Assembly: GCF_021044825.1 (NCBI RefSeq)
Contig: NZ_JAJNOC010000003.1
Span: 62,001 to 126,000 of the forward strand
Direction of reading: 5' to 3'
DNA length: 64,000 bases
From: Massilia phyllostachyos
GTDB taxonomy: Bacteria; Pseudomonadota; Gammaproteobacteria; Burkholderiales; Burkholderiaceae_D
Shown here: in pieces, positions 53,606 through 64,000 of the stretch
Layout: each line of letters begins with the position of its first letter
Position numbering within the stretch: the first letter of the stretch is position 1
Program-made: the position numbers and the translations under genes
Notes under the pieces: model-generated
Told to the model about the DNA's origin: nothing
The model's database searches: none
What the model saw: only the letters and a program-made list of their open reading frames with translations

Positions 53606-56038
53606 TCAGAACGCGTAATCGACCTTCGCGTACATCGAGCGGCCGTTCACCCCGAACGGGCAGGTCTCCCAGCAGTAGGTGAAGCCAAGCTGCGGGAACG
53701 GCGCCGCCTTGACCGGATCCCACTTGGTCGGATACGTATCGAACAGGTTGTTCACGCCCAGCGACAGGCTCAGTTTCCGGGTGAAGCTGTAGCGTGCCGT
53801 CAGGTCGACGATCCACTTCGCGTCCCAGGTCTGGATGAAGCCTGGCGTGAAACCCTGTCCCTCGACTTCGCCGAAGTAGTTGGCGCGCGCCGTCGCATTC
53901 CACGGACCCGTGGTGTAGTCGGCCGCCACCACGTGGTGCTGGCGCGGCTGGCCTTTCTCGATCAGCGTCACCTGGGTGTCGTCGAACAGCTGGGCGCCGG
54001 TGAGCACCGAGGATTGCGAGTGGCGGTCCTTGACCTTGGTGCGGTTGAAGCCGAGCTGGCCGGACAGGATCAGCGTCGAACCCTGGCCGCGCGTGGTGTG
54101 CTGGGCCACCAGGTCGAAGCCGGTGGTCGAGGTGTCGATCGCGTTGGTGAAGAACTGGGCCTGGCCGACGCGCAGCGGATCGAGTATGGCGCGGATCGGG
54201 CAGGCCGCGGCGCTCGGGCAGGAGCCCGACTCCGGCGCGATGTTCGACGAGAACACGATGCGGTCGTCGATGTTGGTGCGGTACAGGTCGGCCGTCACCG
54301 AGAAGTTGCTGGTCGGGCGCAGGATCATGCCGATGCTGGCGCTCTTCGACGTCTCTTCCTGCAGCGGCGCGATGCCGAAGGCGCGCGTGACGGGGCTGTT
54401 CTCACGCGCGGTCAGGGTCTCGGTCAGCACGCCGGCCGCATTCAGGTTGGTCGACACCGAGCTGTAGAACTTCTGCTGCACGCCCGGCGCCCGGAAACCG
54501 GTCGAGCCGCTGGCGCGCAGGCCGATCGTGCGCGAGGGGTCGTAGCGCAGGCTCAGTTTGCCGATGGTGGTGTTGCCGAAGTCCGAGTAGCGTTCGTGGC
54601 GCACCGCCGCGCCCAGCGACAGCGCGTCGATCTTGCGCTCCAGGTCGAGGTAGTAGGCGGTGTTGTGGCGGCCGTCGTCGACTTCGGTGCCCGGCGTGTA
54701 GCCCGGGAAGCCCTGGATGCCCGAGGCCGCGATGCCGCCCGTCTGGTCGCGGATGATGATGGCGGGGTTGTTGGTGCGGCCGTACTGGTAGGAGACCGGG
54801 TCGCCCGCGACGATCTGGTAGTTATCGCGGCGCCATTCGAAGCCGGCGCCGATGTAGAGCGGGCTGCCGGCGACGTTCATCGAACCCTTGAAGTCGAGGT
54901 TCAGCGTGGTCTGGTCGAACTTCAGCTTGCCGGTGTCGGCCTCCAGCGGCGAGCTGCCGTTCTCGTAGAAGTAGCTGACGTTGATCGAGTTCCGTTCGTG
55001 GAAGGCGAGTTCGCTGCGGCCGTGGTTGACGCTCAGGTCCACGCTCCAGTCGCCCGTCAGGTCATGGCGGTAGCCGACCGCCAGCGAGGCGTCCTTGACG
55101 GTGGTGATGATGTTCGGCAGGAAGCCGTTCGGATACACGGACGGCACGTTGCGCCCGTCCTCCGCGGTGCGGAAGAATCCCGCCGCGTCGCCCTTGCGTT
55201 TCGACGCGCCGCCGAAGGTATAGAATTCGCCGCCGCCGCTTGGTATCGCCGCGTTCAGCCAGGCGTAGACGTCCTTGGCCTTGCTGTCGCCGATGCGCTG
55301 GGTCACGCGCGGCGGATTCACGCGCGCCGTGTCCACGCCGGCGCGGTTGGTCTCGTCGCGGTCGCGCCACTCGGCCGACAGGTTCAGGTAGCCGCCGTCG
55401 GCGCCGAGCGTCATACCTTTGTGCGCGCTGGCCGTGTAGGTGTCGCCATCGCCTTCCTTGGTGGTGCCGGCGCTGGCGCTGAGCTGGGTGTCGGTCGCCC
55501 CCTTTTTCAGCACGATGTTGATCACGCCGGCGATCGCATCCGACCCGTACTGCGCGGCCGCGCCGTCGCGCAGCACCTCGATCGACTGGATCGCCGACAG
55601 CGGAATCGCATTGATGTCGGTGCCGGCCGAGCCGCGGCCGATGGTCTGCTGCACGTTGACCAGGGCCTGCTGGTGGCGCCGCTTGCCGTTCACCAGCACC
55701 AGCAGCTGGTCCGGGCCGAGGCCGCGCAGGGTGGCGGGGCGGATGATGTCGGTGCCGTCGCTGATGAAGGTGGTCGTGAAGTTGAACGACGGGTCGAGGT
55801 CTTGCAGCACTTTGCCCAGTTCGAGCGAGCCGGCCGTCTGCAAGTCCTTGGCGCTGATCAGGCCCACTGGCACCGCGGTGTCGAGCGCCGTCTTGGCCTG
55901 GGTGCGCGAGCCCAGCACCACCACCGTCGCGGTGTCCAGCTGCGCCGCGTTGTTTGCGGCTTCCTGTGCGAATGCGGATGCCATCGCCGATACCAGCGCC
56001 GTCGCCAGCAAGGCGTGTTTCTTCCCTTGGTCTGCCAT
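53606..56038 (-). CDS. TonB-dependent receptor
   Basis: An 810-residue outer-membrane receptor. A signal peptide ends at AFA near residue 24. The plug domain (about 35-170) includes TATVVVLGSRTQAKTALDTA, LVLVNGKRRHQQALVNV, and the GTDINAIPLSAIQSIEVLRDGA-type end with NIVLKK. The barrel follows with many aromatic-capped strands and ends VDYAF, the expected terminal Phe. The plug wording resembles receptors for peptides, sugars or vitamin-like ligands; the substrate cannot be told. The SGSRV..-type TonB gene at 5.6 kb is not adjacent. Upstream (56039-56229) is AT-rich; TGACGAAAA occurs twice there. Confidence 0.92.
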   Translation of the reverse strand: MADQGKKHALLATALVSAMASAFAQEAANNAAQLDTATVVVLGSRTQAKTALDTAVPVGLISAKDLQTAGSLELGKVLQDLDPSFNFTTTFISDGTDIIRPATLRGLGPDQLLVLVNGKRRHQQALVNVQQTIGRGSAGTDINAIPLSAIQSIEVLRDGAAAQYGSDAIAGVINIVLKKGATDTQLSASAGTTKEGDGDTYTASAHKGMTLGADGGYLNLSAEWRDRDETNRAGVDTARVNPPRVTQRIGDSKAKDVYAWLNAAIPSGGGEFYTFGGASKRKGDAAGFFRTAEDGRNVPSVYPNGFLPNIITTVKDASLAVGYRHDLTGDWSVDLSVNHGRSELAFHERNSINVSYFYENGSSPLEADTGKLKFDQTTLNLDFKGSMNVAGSPLYIGAGFEWRRDNYQIVAGDPVSYQYGRTNNPAIIIRDQTGGIAASGIQGFPGYTPGTEVDDGRHNTAYYLDLERKIDALSLGAAVRHERYSDFGNTTIGKLSLRYDPSRTIGLRASGSTGFRAPGVQQKFYSSVSTNLNAAGVLTETLTARENSPVTRAFGIAPLQEETSKSASIGMILRPTSNFSVTADLYRTNIDDRIVFSSNIAPESGSCPSAAACPIRAILDPLRVGQAQFFTNAIDTSTTGFDLVAQHTTRGQGSTLILSGQLGFNRTKVKDRHSQSSVLTGAQLFDDTQVTLIEKGQPRQHHVVAADYTTGPWNATARANYFGEVEGQGFTPGFIQTWDAKWIVDLTARYSFTRKLSLSLGVNNLFDTYPTKWDPVKAAPFPQLGFTYCWETCPFGVNGRSMYAKVDYAF

Positions 56039-56229
56039 CTTGTCCCCTTGTGTTGAGTTGGATCGTCATGACGAAAACTAAGTCGTCCATAACCACAGAG
56101 AATTGATTCTGCGCAAACATTTCTGTAAGTACAAGTGTCAACTGTGCCGTTCGCAACACTTTTCGTAAATTATGCGTATTGACGAAAATGCAGGGGGAGG
56201 TGGTTTACAAGGTGGACAAGATGTGGCAT

Positions 56230-57006
56230 TCAGGCGTGGTCGCGCATCCACTCCTTGAGGCCGTCGACCCACTTTTTCGCGGGCAGGTTGAGGTGGCGCC
56301 GGATCTCGCCCGCGCGCTCGTACAGCACGGCGAAGTCGATCTGCGGGGCGTGCTTGAAGGCGAGAACGACGATGTTCGCGTCGTGCACTTCGGGCAGCCA
56401 GACCACGGCGTCGAAGACCTGCTGCATGGTGAGCAGGTTCTTGTCGTAGCTGTTGAAGTCGCCGAAGACATTGGCGGTCATGATGCCGTCTTCACTCAGG
56501 CAGTCGTAGCAGCCCTGGTAGAAGTCGAGCGAATCGAGCACGGGGCCGCGCGCGTCGTGGTCGTAGAGGTCGACCTGCAGGACGTCGACCTTGCCGTGGT
56601 TGCCGGCGTCGAGCACGAAGTCCAGCGCGTTCATCTCGCGCACGTCGAGACGCGCGTCGTTTTCGGGGAGGCCGAACAGGGCGCGGCAGATGGCGATCAC
56701 GTTGGGGTTCAGCTCGGCCGCTTGTACCCGCGCGTTGGGGAAGCGGCGGTAGCAGAACTTGGTCAGCGCGGCGCTGCCCAGGCCCAGCTGGACGATGCGG
56801 CGCGGGGCGTGCTGGAACAGGGTCCACATCATCATCATTTGCACGTATTCGAGCTCGATGGCGTCGGGCTTGGACAGGCGCATCGCGCCCTGCACCCAGG
56901 AGGTGCCGAGGTGGAGGAAGCGCACGCCCTCGAATTCGTCGATGTTGGCGGGCGGGTGGCCGGGGGCGGCGAAGCGGGGATCGATGCGGGAGTACGAGGG
57001 AGGCAT
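56230..57006 (-). CDS. Spermidine synthase-like methyltransferase-fold protein
   Basis: A 258-residue protein of the spermidine/spermine synthase family. Key segments: EGVRFLHLGTSWVQGAMRL, the nucleotide loop VQLGLGSAALTKF, and VQAAELNPNVI (acidic ribose contact), then DVLQVDLYDHDARGP. Orthologues next to unrelated genes are often annotated as putative spermidine synthases or SAM-dependent transferases; the classic GGGDG loop is here GLGSA, so true aminopropyl transfer is doubtful. There is no signal peptide. It is followed by about 190 bases before the TonB-dependent receptor start. Confidence 0.78.
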   Translation of the reverse strand: MPPSYSRIDPRFAAPGHPPANIDEFEGVRFLHLGTSWVQGAMRLSKPDAIELEYVQMMMMWTLFQHAPRRIVQLGLGSAALTKFCYRRFPNARVQAAELNPNVIAICRALFGLPENDARLDVREMNALDFVLDAGNHGKVDVLQVDLYDHDARGPVLDSLDFYQGCYDCLSEDGIMTANVFGDFNSYDKNLLTMQQVFDAVVWLPEVHDANIVVLAFKHAPQIDFAVLYERAGEIRRHLNLPAKKWVDGLKEWMRDHA

Positions 57007-57118
57007 GGGGCGGATGATACCGTACGGGCGAGCCAGTCCAGTGGACTGGATCGCGCTTCGCCGTCCGCGCGTTCAGCTCCCGGACGCGTAGTGGCGGCTC
57101 ATGCGGGAGTCGAACGCG

Positions 57119-57143
57119 CGGACGGGGGACCCGTCCACCCTAC
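57119..57143. repeat. GGACGG...CCGTCC hairpin (second repeat class)
   Basis: GGACGGGGGACCCGTCC followed by ACCCTACG, just past the glutathione S-transferase stop. It shares CCGTCCACCC-TAC with the hairpin at 23314-23335, suggesting a second dispersed REP-like class in this genome. Confidence 0.45.
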
Positions 57144-57733
57144 GCAACCCCGTTCCTGCCGAACTCGCGGAAGCCGGGGCGTTCGTTCAGACGGTCGTAG
57201 TAGGCGGCGACGTTGGGATAATCCGGCCGCGCCATTGGCGTCATCATCCAGCGGTTCACCGACAGCCCGAGCACGATGTCGGCCAGGGTGAATTCCTCTC
57301 CCGTGACGTAGGCGCCGGTCTTGGCCAGCTGCACCTCGAGGATGCCGATGTGGCGGTTCCAGTTGGCGATGCCCGCTTCGATCTGCGCCGGGTCCTGGTG
57401 CGCCGGCGAGTTGCGCACCAGCGCCATGAAAGCGTAGCGCCAGGCGGTATTCAGCTCGGTCGACTGCCAGTCCATCCATTGCTCGACACGCGCGCGGCCT
57501 TGCGCGTCGTCCGGCAGGAGCGACGATGCGTGCTTGTTGCTCAGGTAGCGGCAGATCGTATTCGATTCCCATAGCACGAAGCCGTCGTCGACCAGCACCG
57601 GCACCATCGCATTCGGATTGAGCGAGGCGTGGCTCTCGTTCCAGTCTTCGCGGTCGTAGGACAGATCGAGTTCGGCGCAGGTCCACAGGACCTTGCGGAC
57701 GTTGATCGAGGTGGTTTTACCGATGATCTTCAT
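57140..57733 (-). CDS. Glutathione S-transferase family protein
   Basis: A 197-residue GST. The thioredoxin-like N-terminal domain begins KIIGKTTSINVRKVLWTC, with Ser9 as the likely glutathione-activating residue, then NAMVPVLVDDG (cis-proline) and WESNTICRYLS (Glu/Ser contact). The C-terminal helical domain has EEFTLADIVLGLSVNRW. It catalyses glutathione conjugation or reduction in the cytoplasm. Its ATG overlaps the stop of the kinase gene by four bases, so it is translated with the two-component genes, an unusual neighbour. Confidence 0.9.
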   Translation of the reverse strand: MKIIGKTTSINVRKVLWTCAELDLSYDREDWNESHASLNPNAMVPVLVDDGFVLWESNTICRYLSNKHASSLLPDDAQGRARVEQWMDWQSTELNTAWRYAFMALVRNSPAHQDPAQIEAGIANWNRHIGILEVQLAKTGAYVTGEEFTLADIVLGLSVNRWMMTPMARPDYPNVAAYYDRLNERPGFREFGRNGVA

Positions 57734-59084
57734 GGCGCGGTTCCGGGCAGGGTGGGAAGGATGAGGGTGACGGCCAGGCCGCCGCCCTCGCGGTTGGACA
57801 GCAGGATGCGGCCGCCGTGGGCTTCGGCGATTTCGCGCGCCAGGGCAAGCCCGAGGCCGGTGCCGCTGCGCTTGGTCGAATAGAAGGGGACCAGGGCGTT
57901 GGTGAGCACGGCGTCACTCATGCCGGCGCCGCGGTCCAGCACGTCGATGCGCAGCGCATCCTGCACGCGCCGGACACTTAGCTCGACGTCTTCCGGCCGT
58001 GAGCCCGATTCGTGCGCATTCTTCAGCAGGTTGAGCAGGGCCTGTTCCATCTGCGCCGCGTCGATCCAGGCCGGCGCCGAGGGCAGCTCGCCGGCGAGGC
58101 GGAATGCCACCTGGTCGGCCAGCCGGTCGACGAATACGTCCCAGGGGTAGGCTTCCAGGCGCGGCGCCGGCAGCTTGGCGAAGCGCGCGTAGCCGAGGAT
58201 GAAGCTTTCCAGGTGGCGGGTGCGCTCGCCGATGGTCTGCAGGATCTGCGGCAGGCGCTCGGTCTGGCCGCGCCGCACCAGTTCCTGGCCGGAGTGGGCC
58301 AGCGAGGTGAGCGGCGCCAGCGAGTTGTTGAGTTCATGGCTGATCACGCGGATCACCTTCTTCCAGGTCTGCACCTCCTGGCGCCGCAACTCAAGGGTAA
58401 GGTGGCGCAGCAGCAGCAGCTCGTGGCGGCGGCCGTTGAGCGTAAAGCTCGAACGCGCCAGGTGGTAGACCTCTTCGTCCTCGGCCTCGCCCGCCGTGAA
58501 CAGGCCGTCGCCGCCGCGCGCCAGCGCTTCCTTCAAGGCCGGCGCCGCCCCTTCGAGCACGCTGCCCAGCTGGTGGCCCTCCAGCTTGCGGCCGTTCGAC
58601 AGCAGCTGGCGCGCCGCCAGGTTGGCGTAGACGATGGCGCCGCTGCCGGGGCCGAAATCGGTCACCAGCAGCATCGCCACGGGCGTATTCTGGACCATGG
58701 TATCGAGCAGCAGCTCGCGCTGCACCAGGCCGAGGCGCTGCTCGCGCAGCACGTTGCCGAGTTCATTGTGGGCCGCGATCAGGTCGGCCAGCTCGTCGTT
58801 CTGCGGCCAGTGCAGGCTGAAGGAAAAGTCGCCGTCGCGGTAGCTCGCCACCGTGCCTTCCAGCGCGCGGAACAGCGACAGGATCGGCTGGATCTGCGAG
58901 CGAATGGTGATGATGGCGATCGGGACGATGGCCAGCAGGCAGGCGCAGAACACCAGCACCGGGTGGCCGGGGAAGAAGTAGTCCAGGCCGAGGGCGATCA
59001 GCATGCCGAGGGCCAGCAGAGTGCCGACCAGCGCCGACCAGCGCGTGACCAGGGAGAGACGAAAGCCTGTGCGTTTTTCCGCGC

Positions 59085-59088
<4 letters not shown>
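57730..59088 (-). CDS. Membrane sensor histidine kinase (NtrB/AtoS type)
   Basis: A 452-residue kinase. Two membrane helices near the N-terminus (about 15-35 and 38-58) are followed by a HAMP-like and PAS-like linker (about 60-220). The HisKA domain has phospho-acceptor His251 in VISHELNNSLAPL, and the HATPase domain shows NAHESGS (N-box), DRGAGMSDAVL and STKRSGTGLGLALAREI. Its start overlaps the stop of the sigma-54-type regulator gene by four bases, so they form a cognate pair. Only a tiny periplasmic loop separates the helices, so it probably senses an envelope or cytoplasmic cue. Confidence 0.92.
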
Positions 59089-60416
<1,328 letters not shown>

Positions 60417-60439
60417 GGCGACAAGGATACCATTGCTGT

Positions 60440-61672
60440 TCAGGCGCTGCGGGTGGCGGTCGCCGGCGAGATGCTGGCCGCGCGCCACGCCGGACCGTAG
60501 GCGGCCAGGATGCCGAGCGCCCAGAACACCACCGCGCCGCCCACCAGATAGTGCAGCGGCAGGCGCGCCATCTCGAGCTTCGACACCAGGAGGTGGTTCA
60601 GGCCCAGTCCTAGCAGCACCCCGCCGAACACGCCGGCGCTGGTGATCAAGACGTTCTCCGTGATGAAATAGCGCAGGATGTCGAGCTTGCGCGCGCCCAG
60701 CGCGCGGCGCACGCCGATCTGCTTGCGGCGCTGGGTGACCCACAGGCTGGCCATGCCGACGATGCCGCTGCTGGTGACCAGCAGCAGCAGCACGCTCACC
60801 ACGATCAGCATCCACGACAGCGCCACGTCGGCGCGGTAGCGGTCCTTGCGGTCGTCCTCGACGGTGGTGGTGCGCAGGATCATCGGGGTGCTGGACGACT
60901 TGCGCAGCGCCTCCTCGGCTTCCTTGATGACGCGGTCGCGCTGGCCGGGTTCGGCGCGGATCGCGTACAGATTGCCGGGCTGGCCGTACAGGGTCGTGGG
61001 CATGATGACCGAGAACTCGGCGGTTTCGCCGACGTCGGCGTGGGCCGACTGCAGGCGTTCGACCACGCCGACCACCTCGAAGGACTGGGCGGCGTCGCCG
61101 ATCCCGAACCAGAGTTGCTTGCCCACCGCCGGCGCGCCGGGCCACAGCTTCTCGGCCAGCGCCCTGGTGACGATGATCTGCTTGGGCAGTTCGCGGCTTG
61201 CGTTCTCGTTGATCTCGGTGATTTCGCCCGGCAGGAAATCACGCCCTTCGACCAGCTTCAGGCCGAAGGTCTTGATCAGCGAATCGCCGGAGACGTACTG
61301 CGAGGCGGGCGCGGTCTCGCGCTGCTGGCGCGGGTCGGCCGTGACGCTGGTGGTGCTGCCGCTGCGCGAGACCGGCATCTGCGACACCTTGGCGGCGGAG
61401 GCGACGCCCGGCACCGCGCGCAGCACCGCGAGCTCGCGCTTGATATTGGCCAGCATCAGCTCGGGGCCGTCGCTGCTCAGGTTGCGCACGCGGAAGTAGA
61501 AGGTCGAGGCCTCGTCCGACAGGCCGGTGGGGCGCGCGGCGACGGCGCGCCGCTCCTCGACGATGTGCAGGGCGTTGGCCAGGATCGCCAGGCTCAGGGC
61601 AACCTGCAGCGCGACCAGGATCGGGCCGGTCTTGTTGCGCAGCAGGGCGGACAGGATGGGACGGATTTCCAT
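60440..61672 (-). CDS. ABC exporter permease (MacB/FtsX type), second copy
   Basis: A 410-residue permease with the FtsX/MacB layout: one N-terminal helix (about 17-35), a large periplasmic domain (about 50-270), and three C-terminal helices (about 285-310, 330-355, 375-400). The cytoplasmic motif RRKQIGVRRALGARKLDILRYF before the third helix is diagnostic. It has no fused ATPase, unlike true MacB. It follows the other permease gene by 19 bases. The exporter class moves peptides, lipids or macrolides out of the inner membrane or periplasm. Confidence 0.9.
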   Translation of the reverse strand: MEIRPILSALLRNKTGPILVALQVALSLAILANALHIVEERRAVAARPTGLSDEASTFYFRVRNLSSDGPELMLANIKRELAVLRAVPGVASAAKVSQMPVSRSGSTTSVTADPRQQRETAPASQYVSGDSLIKTFGLKLVEGRDFLPGEITEINENASRELPKQIIVTRALAEKLWPGAPAVGKQLWFGIGDAAQSFEVVGVVERLQSAHADVGETAEFSVIMPTTLYGQPGNLYAIRAEPGQRDRVIKEAEEALRKSSSTPMILRTTTVEDDRKDRYRADVALSWMLIVVSVLLLLVTSSGIVGMASLWVTQRRKQIGVRRALGARKLDILRYFITENVLITSAGVFGGVLLGLGLNHLLVSKLEMARLPLHYLVGGAVVFWALGILAAYGPAWRAASISPATATRSA

Positions 61673-61691
61673 GATGAGTCTCCGGTATGCG

Positions 61692-63002
61692 TTATTGCGA
61701 TTTCAGCTGGATCGCCGGCGTCACCTGGCAGGCGCGCCAGGTCGGCAGCAGGCCGGCCAGCAGGGCCGCTGCAACCGACATCAGGAAGGTCAGGGCCAGC
61801 ATCTGCAGGTCCATGCGCGCGACCGCCGCCATGCCCTTGCTCTGCATGCCGATCAGGGCCAGGAAGGCGAAGGCCAGCACCAGTCCCAGCACGCCGCCGA
61901 CCAGGCCGACCACGCCGGTCTCGATCAGGAACTGCTGGAACACGTCGCGGCGCGAGGCGCCGAGGGCGCGGCGGATGCCGACCTCGGAAGCGCGCACCGA
62001 GAACTTCGCCAGCAGCAGGCCGACGGTGTTCACCAGGCACAGCACCAGGAAGCCGAAGGCCAGCCAGGCCGCCAGCTTGCTGTCGTTGCCGACCACCTTC
62101 ATCTCTTCCATCCACTCCATCACGTTGTACAGCATGTTCGGCGCATTGCGTTTCAGGCGGCCCAGCTTGCGCTGTTCATTGGCGTAGCTGTCGAGGAAGG
62201 ACTGCACCTCGGCGCGGTCGCTGCTCGATTTCGCCTCGATCCAGAACTGCAGCCAGGTGCATTCGGAAGCCAGCAGGGCGGCCCAGCCCGGGTCGCGGCT
62301 GCCGCTGCAGCTCATGCTGCCGTTGTGGACCATCTCATGGCGGATCGCGTTGGAGAAGGGGATGAAGAATTCCTCGCCGTTGCCGAAGCGCTGGCCGCCG
62401 ATCAGCTTGTAGAAGCGCGGCAGCGGCGCCCAGGTGTCGATCACGCCGACCACGGTGTAGGGCGTGCCCTTCATGCGTACCTGCTTGCCGACCGGGCTGG
62501 CGTCGCCGAACAGTTTTTCGGCGATCTCGCGGCTCAGCACCACGACGTCGGCGGCGCGCTGGTCGTCGGCCGCGCTCCACGGCTGGCCGTGCAGAAAAGG
62601 CACGTCGAACATGGCGAAGAAATCGCGCGTCGGCGCCAGACCGGTGGAGCTGAAGGCCGGGATGTCGCTGCGCGGCGGTTCGATCGCGACGCCCACGTTG
62701 TACATCACGGTGCGGCGCTCGCCGACGCCGCTTCGCAGCAGGTTGTCGGCGTCCGGGTAGCTCAGTTGCCGGTCGTTCGGGCCTTCGCTCGGAACCCAGT
62801 TCTCGGGCGAGCCGTTGTCGACCAGCGGCACGAACAGGCGGTCGCTCTTGTGCGGGATCGGGTTGGCCGACATCACGTGCAGGATGGTGAGGGTCGACAC
62901 GCTGGCCGCCACGCCGATGGCCAGGGTCAGCACCATCAGCGCGGTCAGCGCCGGATTGCGGCGCAGGCTGCGCACGCCGAGAGTGAAGTAGTAGGAGAAC
63001 AT
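61692..63002 (-). CDS. ABC exporter permease (MacB/FtsX type), first copy
   Basis: A 436-residue FtsX/MacB-type permease. The N-terminal helix (about 18-40) follows SLRRNPALTALMVLTLAIG, typical of this family; a periplasmic domain of about 240 residues follows; C-terminal helices are separated by RASEVGIRRALGASRRDVFQQFL. It is distinct from its neighbour at 60440, so the exporter is probably heterodimeric. It starts 13 bases after the ATPase gene stop. Confidence 0.9.
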   Translation of the reverse strand: MFSYYFTLGVRSLRRNPALTALMVLTLAIGVAASVSTLTILHVMSANPIPHKSDRLFVPLVDNGSPENWVPSEGPNDRQLSYPDADNLLRSGVGERRTVMYNVGVAIEPPRSDIPAFSSTGLAPTRDFFAMFDVPFLHGQPWSAADDQRAADVVVLSREIAEKLFGDASPVGKQVRMKGTPYTVVGVIDTWAPLPRFYKLIGGQRFGNGEEFFIPFSNAIRHEMVHNGSMSCSGSRDPGWAALLASECTWLQFWIEAKSSSDRAEVQSFLDSYANEQRKLGRLKRNAPNMLYNVMEWMEEMKVVGNDSKLAAWLAFGFLVLCLVNTVGLLLAKFSVRASEVGIRRALGASRRDVFQQFLIETGVVGLVGGVLGLVLAFAFLALIGMQSKGMAAVARMDLQMLALTFLMSVAAALLAGLLPTWRACQVTPAIQLKSQ

Positions 63003-63015
63003 GACTCGCCGCTCC

Positions 63016-63720
63016 TTATGCCATGGCCTTGTCGACCAGGGACGGGCCCTTGCGCACCAGGTCCGAGACCTGGCCGTCGATGATGTGCACGTTGCGGTGG
63101 GTGCGCACGGCCAGTTCCGGGTCGTGGGTCACCATCAGGATAGTGGTGCCGGCCGCATTGATCTCTTCCAGCAGCTCCATCACGCCGCGCGCCATCTGCG
63201 TATCGAGGTTGCCGGTCGGTTCGTCGGCCAGCAGCAGCTTCGGGCTGCCGGCCAGCGCACGCGCGATCGCCACGCGCTGCTGCTGGCCGCCGGACAGCTC
63301 GGCCGGGTAGTGCTTCATGCGCGAGGCCAGGCCGACTTTCGACAGCGCGTCCTCGATGCGCTCCTTGCGCTCGCGCGCATTGAAGCCGCGGTAGCGCAGC
63401 GGAACGTCGACGTTGTCGAACAGGTTCAGGTCGGGGATCAGGTTGAAGCCCTGGAAGATGAAGCCCAGCTTCTCGTTGCGCAGGCGCGAACGGGCCGCGT
63501 CGTCCAGGCCCTTCACGTTGACGCCGTCGAGGACGTACTCGCCCGAGGTGAATTCCTCCAGCAGGCCGGCGATGTTCAGGAAGCTGGTCTTGCCGGAGCC
63601 GGAGGGGCCGGTGACGGTGACGAATTCGCCCGGCTTGACTTCGATCTCGAAGCCGCGCAGCGCGTGGGTCTCGATCATGTGGGTGCGGTACACCTTGCTC
63701 AGGTTGGTCATGCGCAGCAT
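63016..63720 (-). CDS. ABC exporter ATP-binding protein (LolD/MacB type)
   Basis: A 234-residue ATPase starting at the ATG at 63720 (the frame's earlier extension lacks family sequence). Walker A GPSGSGKT near 40, Q-loop in FQGFNLIPDLNLFDNV, signature LSGGQQQRVAIARAL and Walker B KLLLADEPTGNLDT, followed by the H-loop MVTHDPELA. This set is typical of LolD/MacB-like ATPases. It powers the two adjacent permeases. Confidence 0.94.
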   Translation of the reverse strand: MLRMTNLSKVYRTHMIETHALRGFEIEVKPGEFVTVTGPSGSGKTSFLNIAGLLEEFTSGEYVLDGVNVKGLDDAARSRLRNEKLGFIFQGFNLIPDLNLFDNVDVPLRYRGFNARERKERIEDALSKVGLASRMKHYPAELSGGQQQRVAIARALAGSPKLLLADEPTGNLDTQMARGVMELLEEINAAGTTILMVTHDPELAVRTHRNVHIIDGQVSDLVRKGPSLVDKAMA

Positions 63721-63745
63721 GGGATTCTCCTCGTTCGTATTGGAC

Positions 63746-64000
63746 TTAGCGGTTGATCGACACACGGTTGGCGTTGTTGAAGGTATCGGTGCCGGCGACG
63801 ACCACCTTGTCGCCGGGCTGCAGGCCGGACAGGATCTCGACGGCGGAAATGCTGGTGGCGCCCAGCTGGACCGGGGTGCGCACGGCGATGCCGTCCACCA
63901 CCTTGTAGGCGAAGCGTCCGCCCTCGCTCTCCACGAACGGCCCGCGCGGCAGCATCACGACGTTGGGACGCTCCTCGATCAAGAGGCGCGCGGTCACGCG
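63746..64000 (-). CDS. Periplasmic adaptor (HlyD/MacA type) of ABC exporter, 5' truncated
   Basis: The last 84 residues of a membrane-fusion protein are visible; the gene continues past the window end. The segment VVMLPRGPFVESEGGRFAYKVVDGIAVRTPVQLG and the final VEILSGLQPGDKVVVAGTDTF match the C-terminal beta domain of MacA/HlyD adaptors. It ends 25 bases before the ATPase start on the same strand, so an adaptor-ATPase-permease-permease-regulator-kinase-GST operon is likely. Confidence 0.82.
   Translation of the reverse strand, partial: RVTARLLIEERPNVVMLPRGPFVESEGGRFAYKVVDGIAVRTPVQLGATSISAVEILSGLQPGDKVVVAGTDTFNNANRVSINR

Noticed and set aside
53933..56056. Plus-strand open frame of 707 codons opposite the TonB-dependent receptor
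   Set aside because: Repetitive Val/Ala/Gly/Arg shadow; the receptor on the minus strand has a signal peptide, plug and barrel.

Overview
The window is a densely packed, high-GC bacterial chromosome segment in which nearly every gene uses G/C-rich third positions, so long antisense shadow reading frames are common. The gene content points to a Gram-negative proteobacterium: TonB and a TonB-dependent receptor, a Tsx-like outer-membrane protein, Tat-type signal peptides, LTA4-hydrolase-like M1 and DUF885 peptidases, and paired REP-like hairpins with a CCCGGCG..CGCCGGG core. The overall style resembles Burkholderiales, perhaps Oxalobacteraceae such as Massilia. That placement is inference from style, not a database result. 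I saw no tRNA, rRNA, CRISPR, phage or transposase gene.

Layout. 1-6.3 kb: the 3' part of a CoA-transferase, a secreted M28 peptidase, a membrane M28-like protein that has lost metal ligands, and a TonB protein. 6.6-9.8 kb: a response regulator, a periplasmic binding protein and a histidine kinase in one operon. 9.8-15.6 kb: an M14 carboxypeptidase and small accessory genes (GNAT, a small unknown, AraC regulator, quinone-oxidoreductase-like, alpha/beta hydrolase, NTF2-like), with a 27-bp direct repeat around the GNAT pair. 15.6-17.7 kb: an RtcB RNA ligase and PrfH release-factor pair with a possible leader peptide and a strong bidirectional terminator. 17.7-21.2 kb (minus strand): a DUF885 protein, an orphan LivK-type binding protein and an Lrp/AsnC regulator. 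21.3-23.3 kb: a divergent cysteine desulfurase fused to a degenerate metallo-beta-lactamase-like segment and a rhodanese. 23.5-32.3 kb: a protein of about 2,660 residues resembling cyclic beta-glucan synthase (NdvB/ChvB) but with eroded catalytic motifs, coupled to a Tsx-like porin. 32.5-40.2 kb: a PHP hydrolase, an M1 aminopeptidase, a class-C beta-lactamase-like hydrolase, an HtrA-like protease and an exported methyltransferase.

40.5-53.6 kb is one long plus-strand run: two tandem TldD/TldE (PmbA) pairs whose TldD members carry twin-arginine signals, then DUF4159, MoxR AAA+ ATPase, DUF58, a BatA-like protein, a large DUF4175-like membrane protein and a further membrane protein, mostly with overlapping or touching ends. 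This looks like a single envelope-directed system and is the best candidate for a poorly described machine here. 53.6-57.7 kb (minus): a TonB-dependent receptor, a spermidine-synthase-like protein and a glutathione S-transferase. 57.7-64 kb (minus): a sensor kinase, a sigma-54-type response regulator and a MacAB-like ABC exporter (two permeases, ATPase, truncated adaptor).

Two themes recur. There are many exported peptidases, which together with TonB and its receptor suggest protein or peptide scavenging. There are also several intact proteins with enzyme folds but damaged active sites: the M28-like protein, the giant glucan-synthase relative and the middle of the desulfurase fusion.
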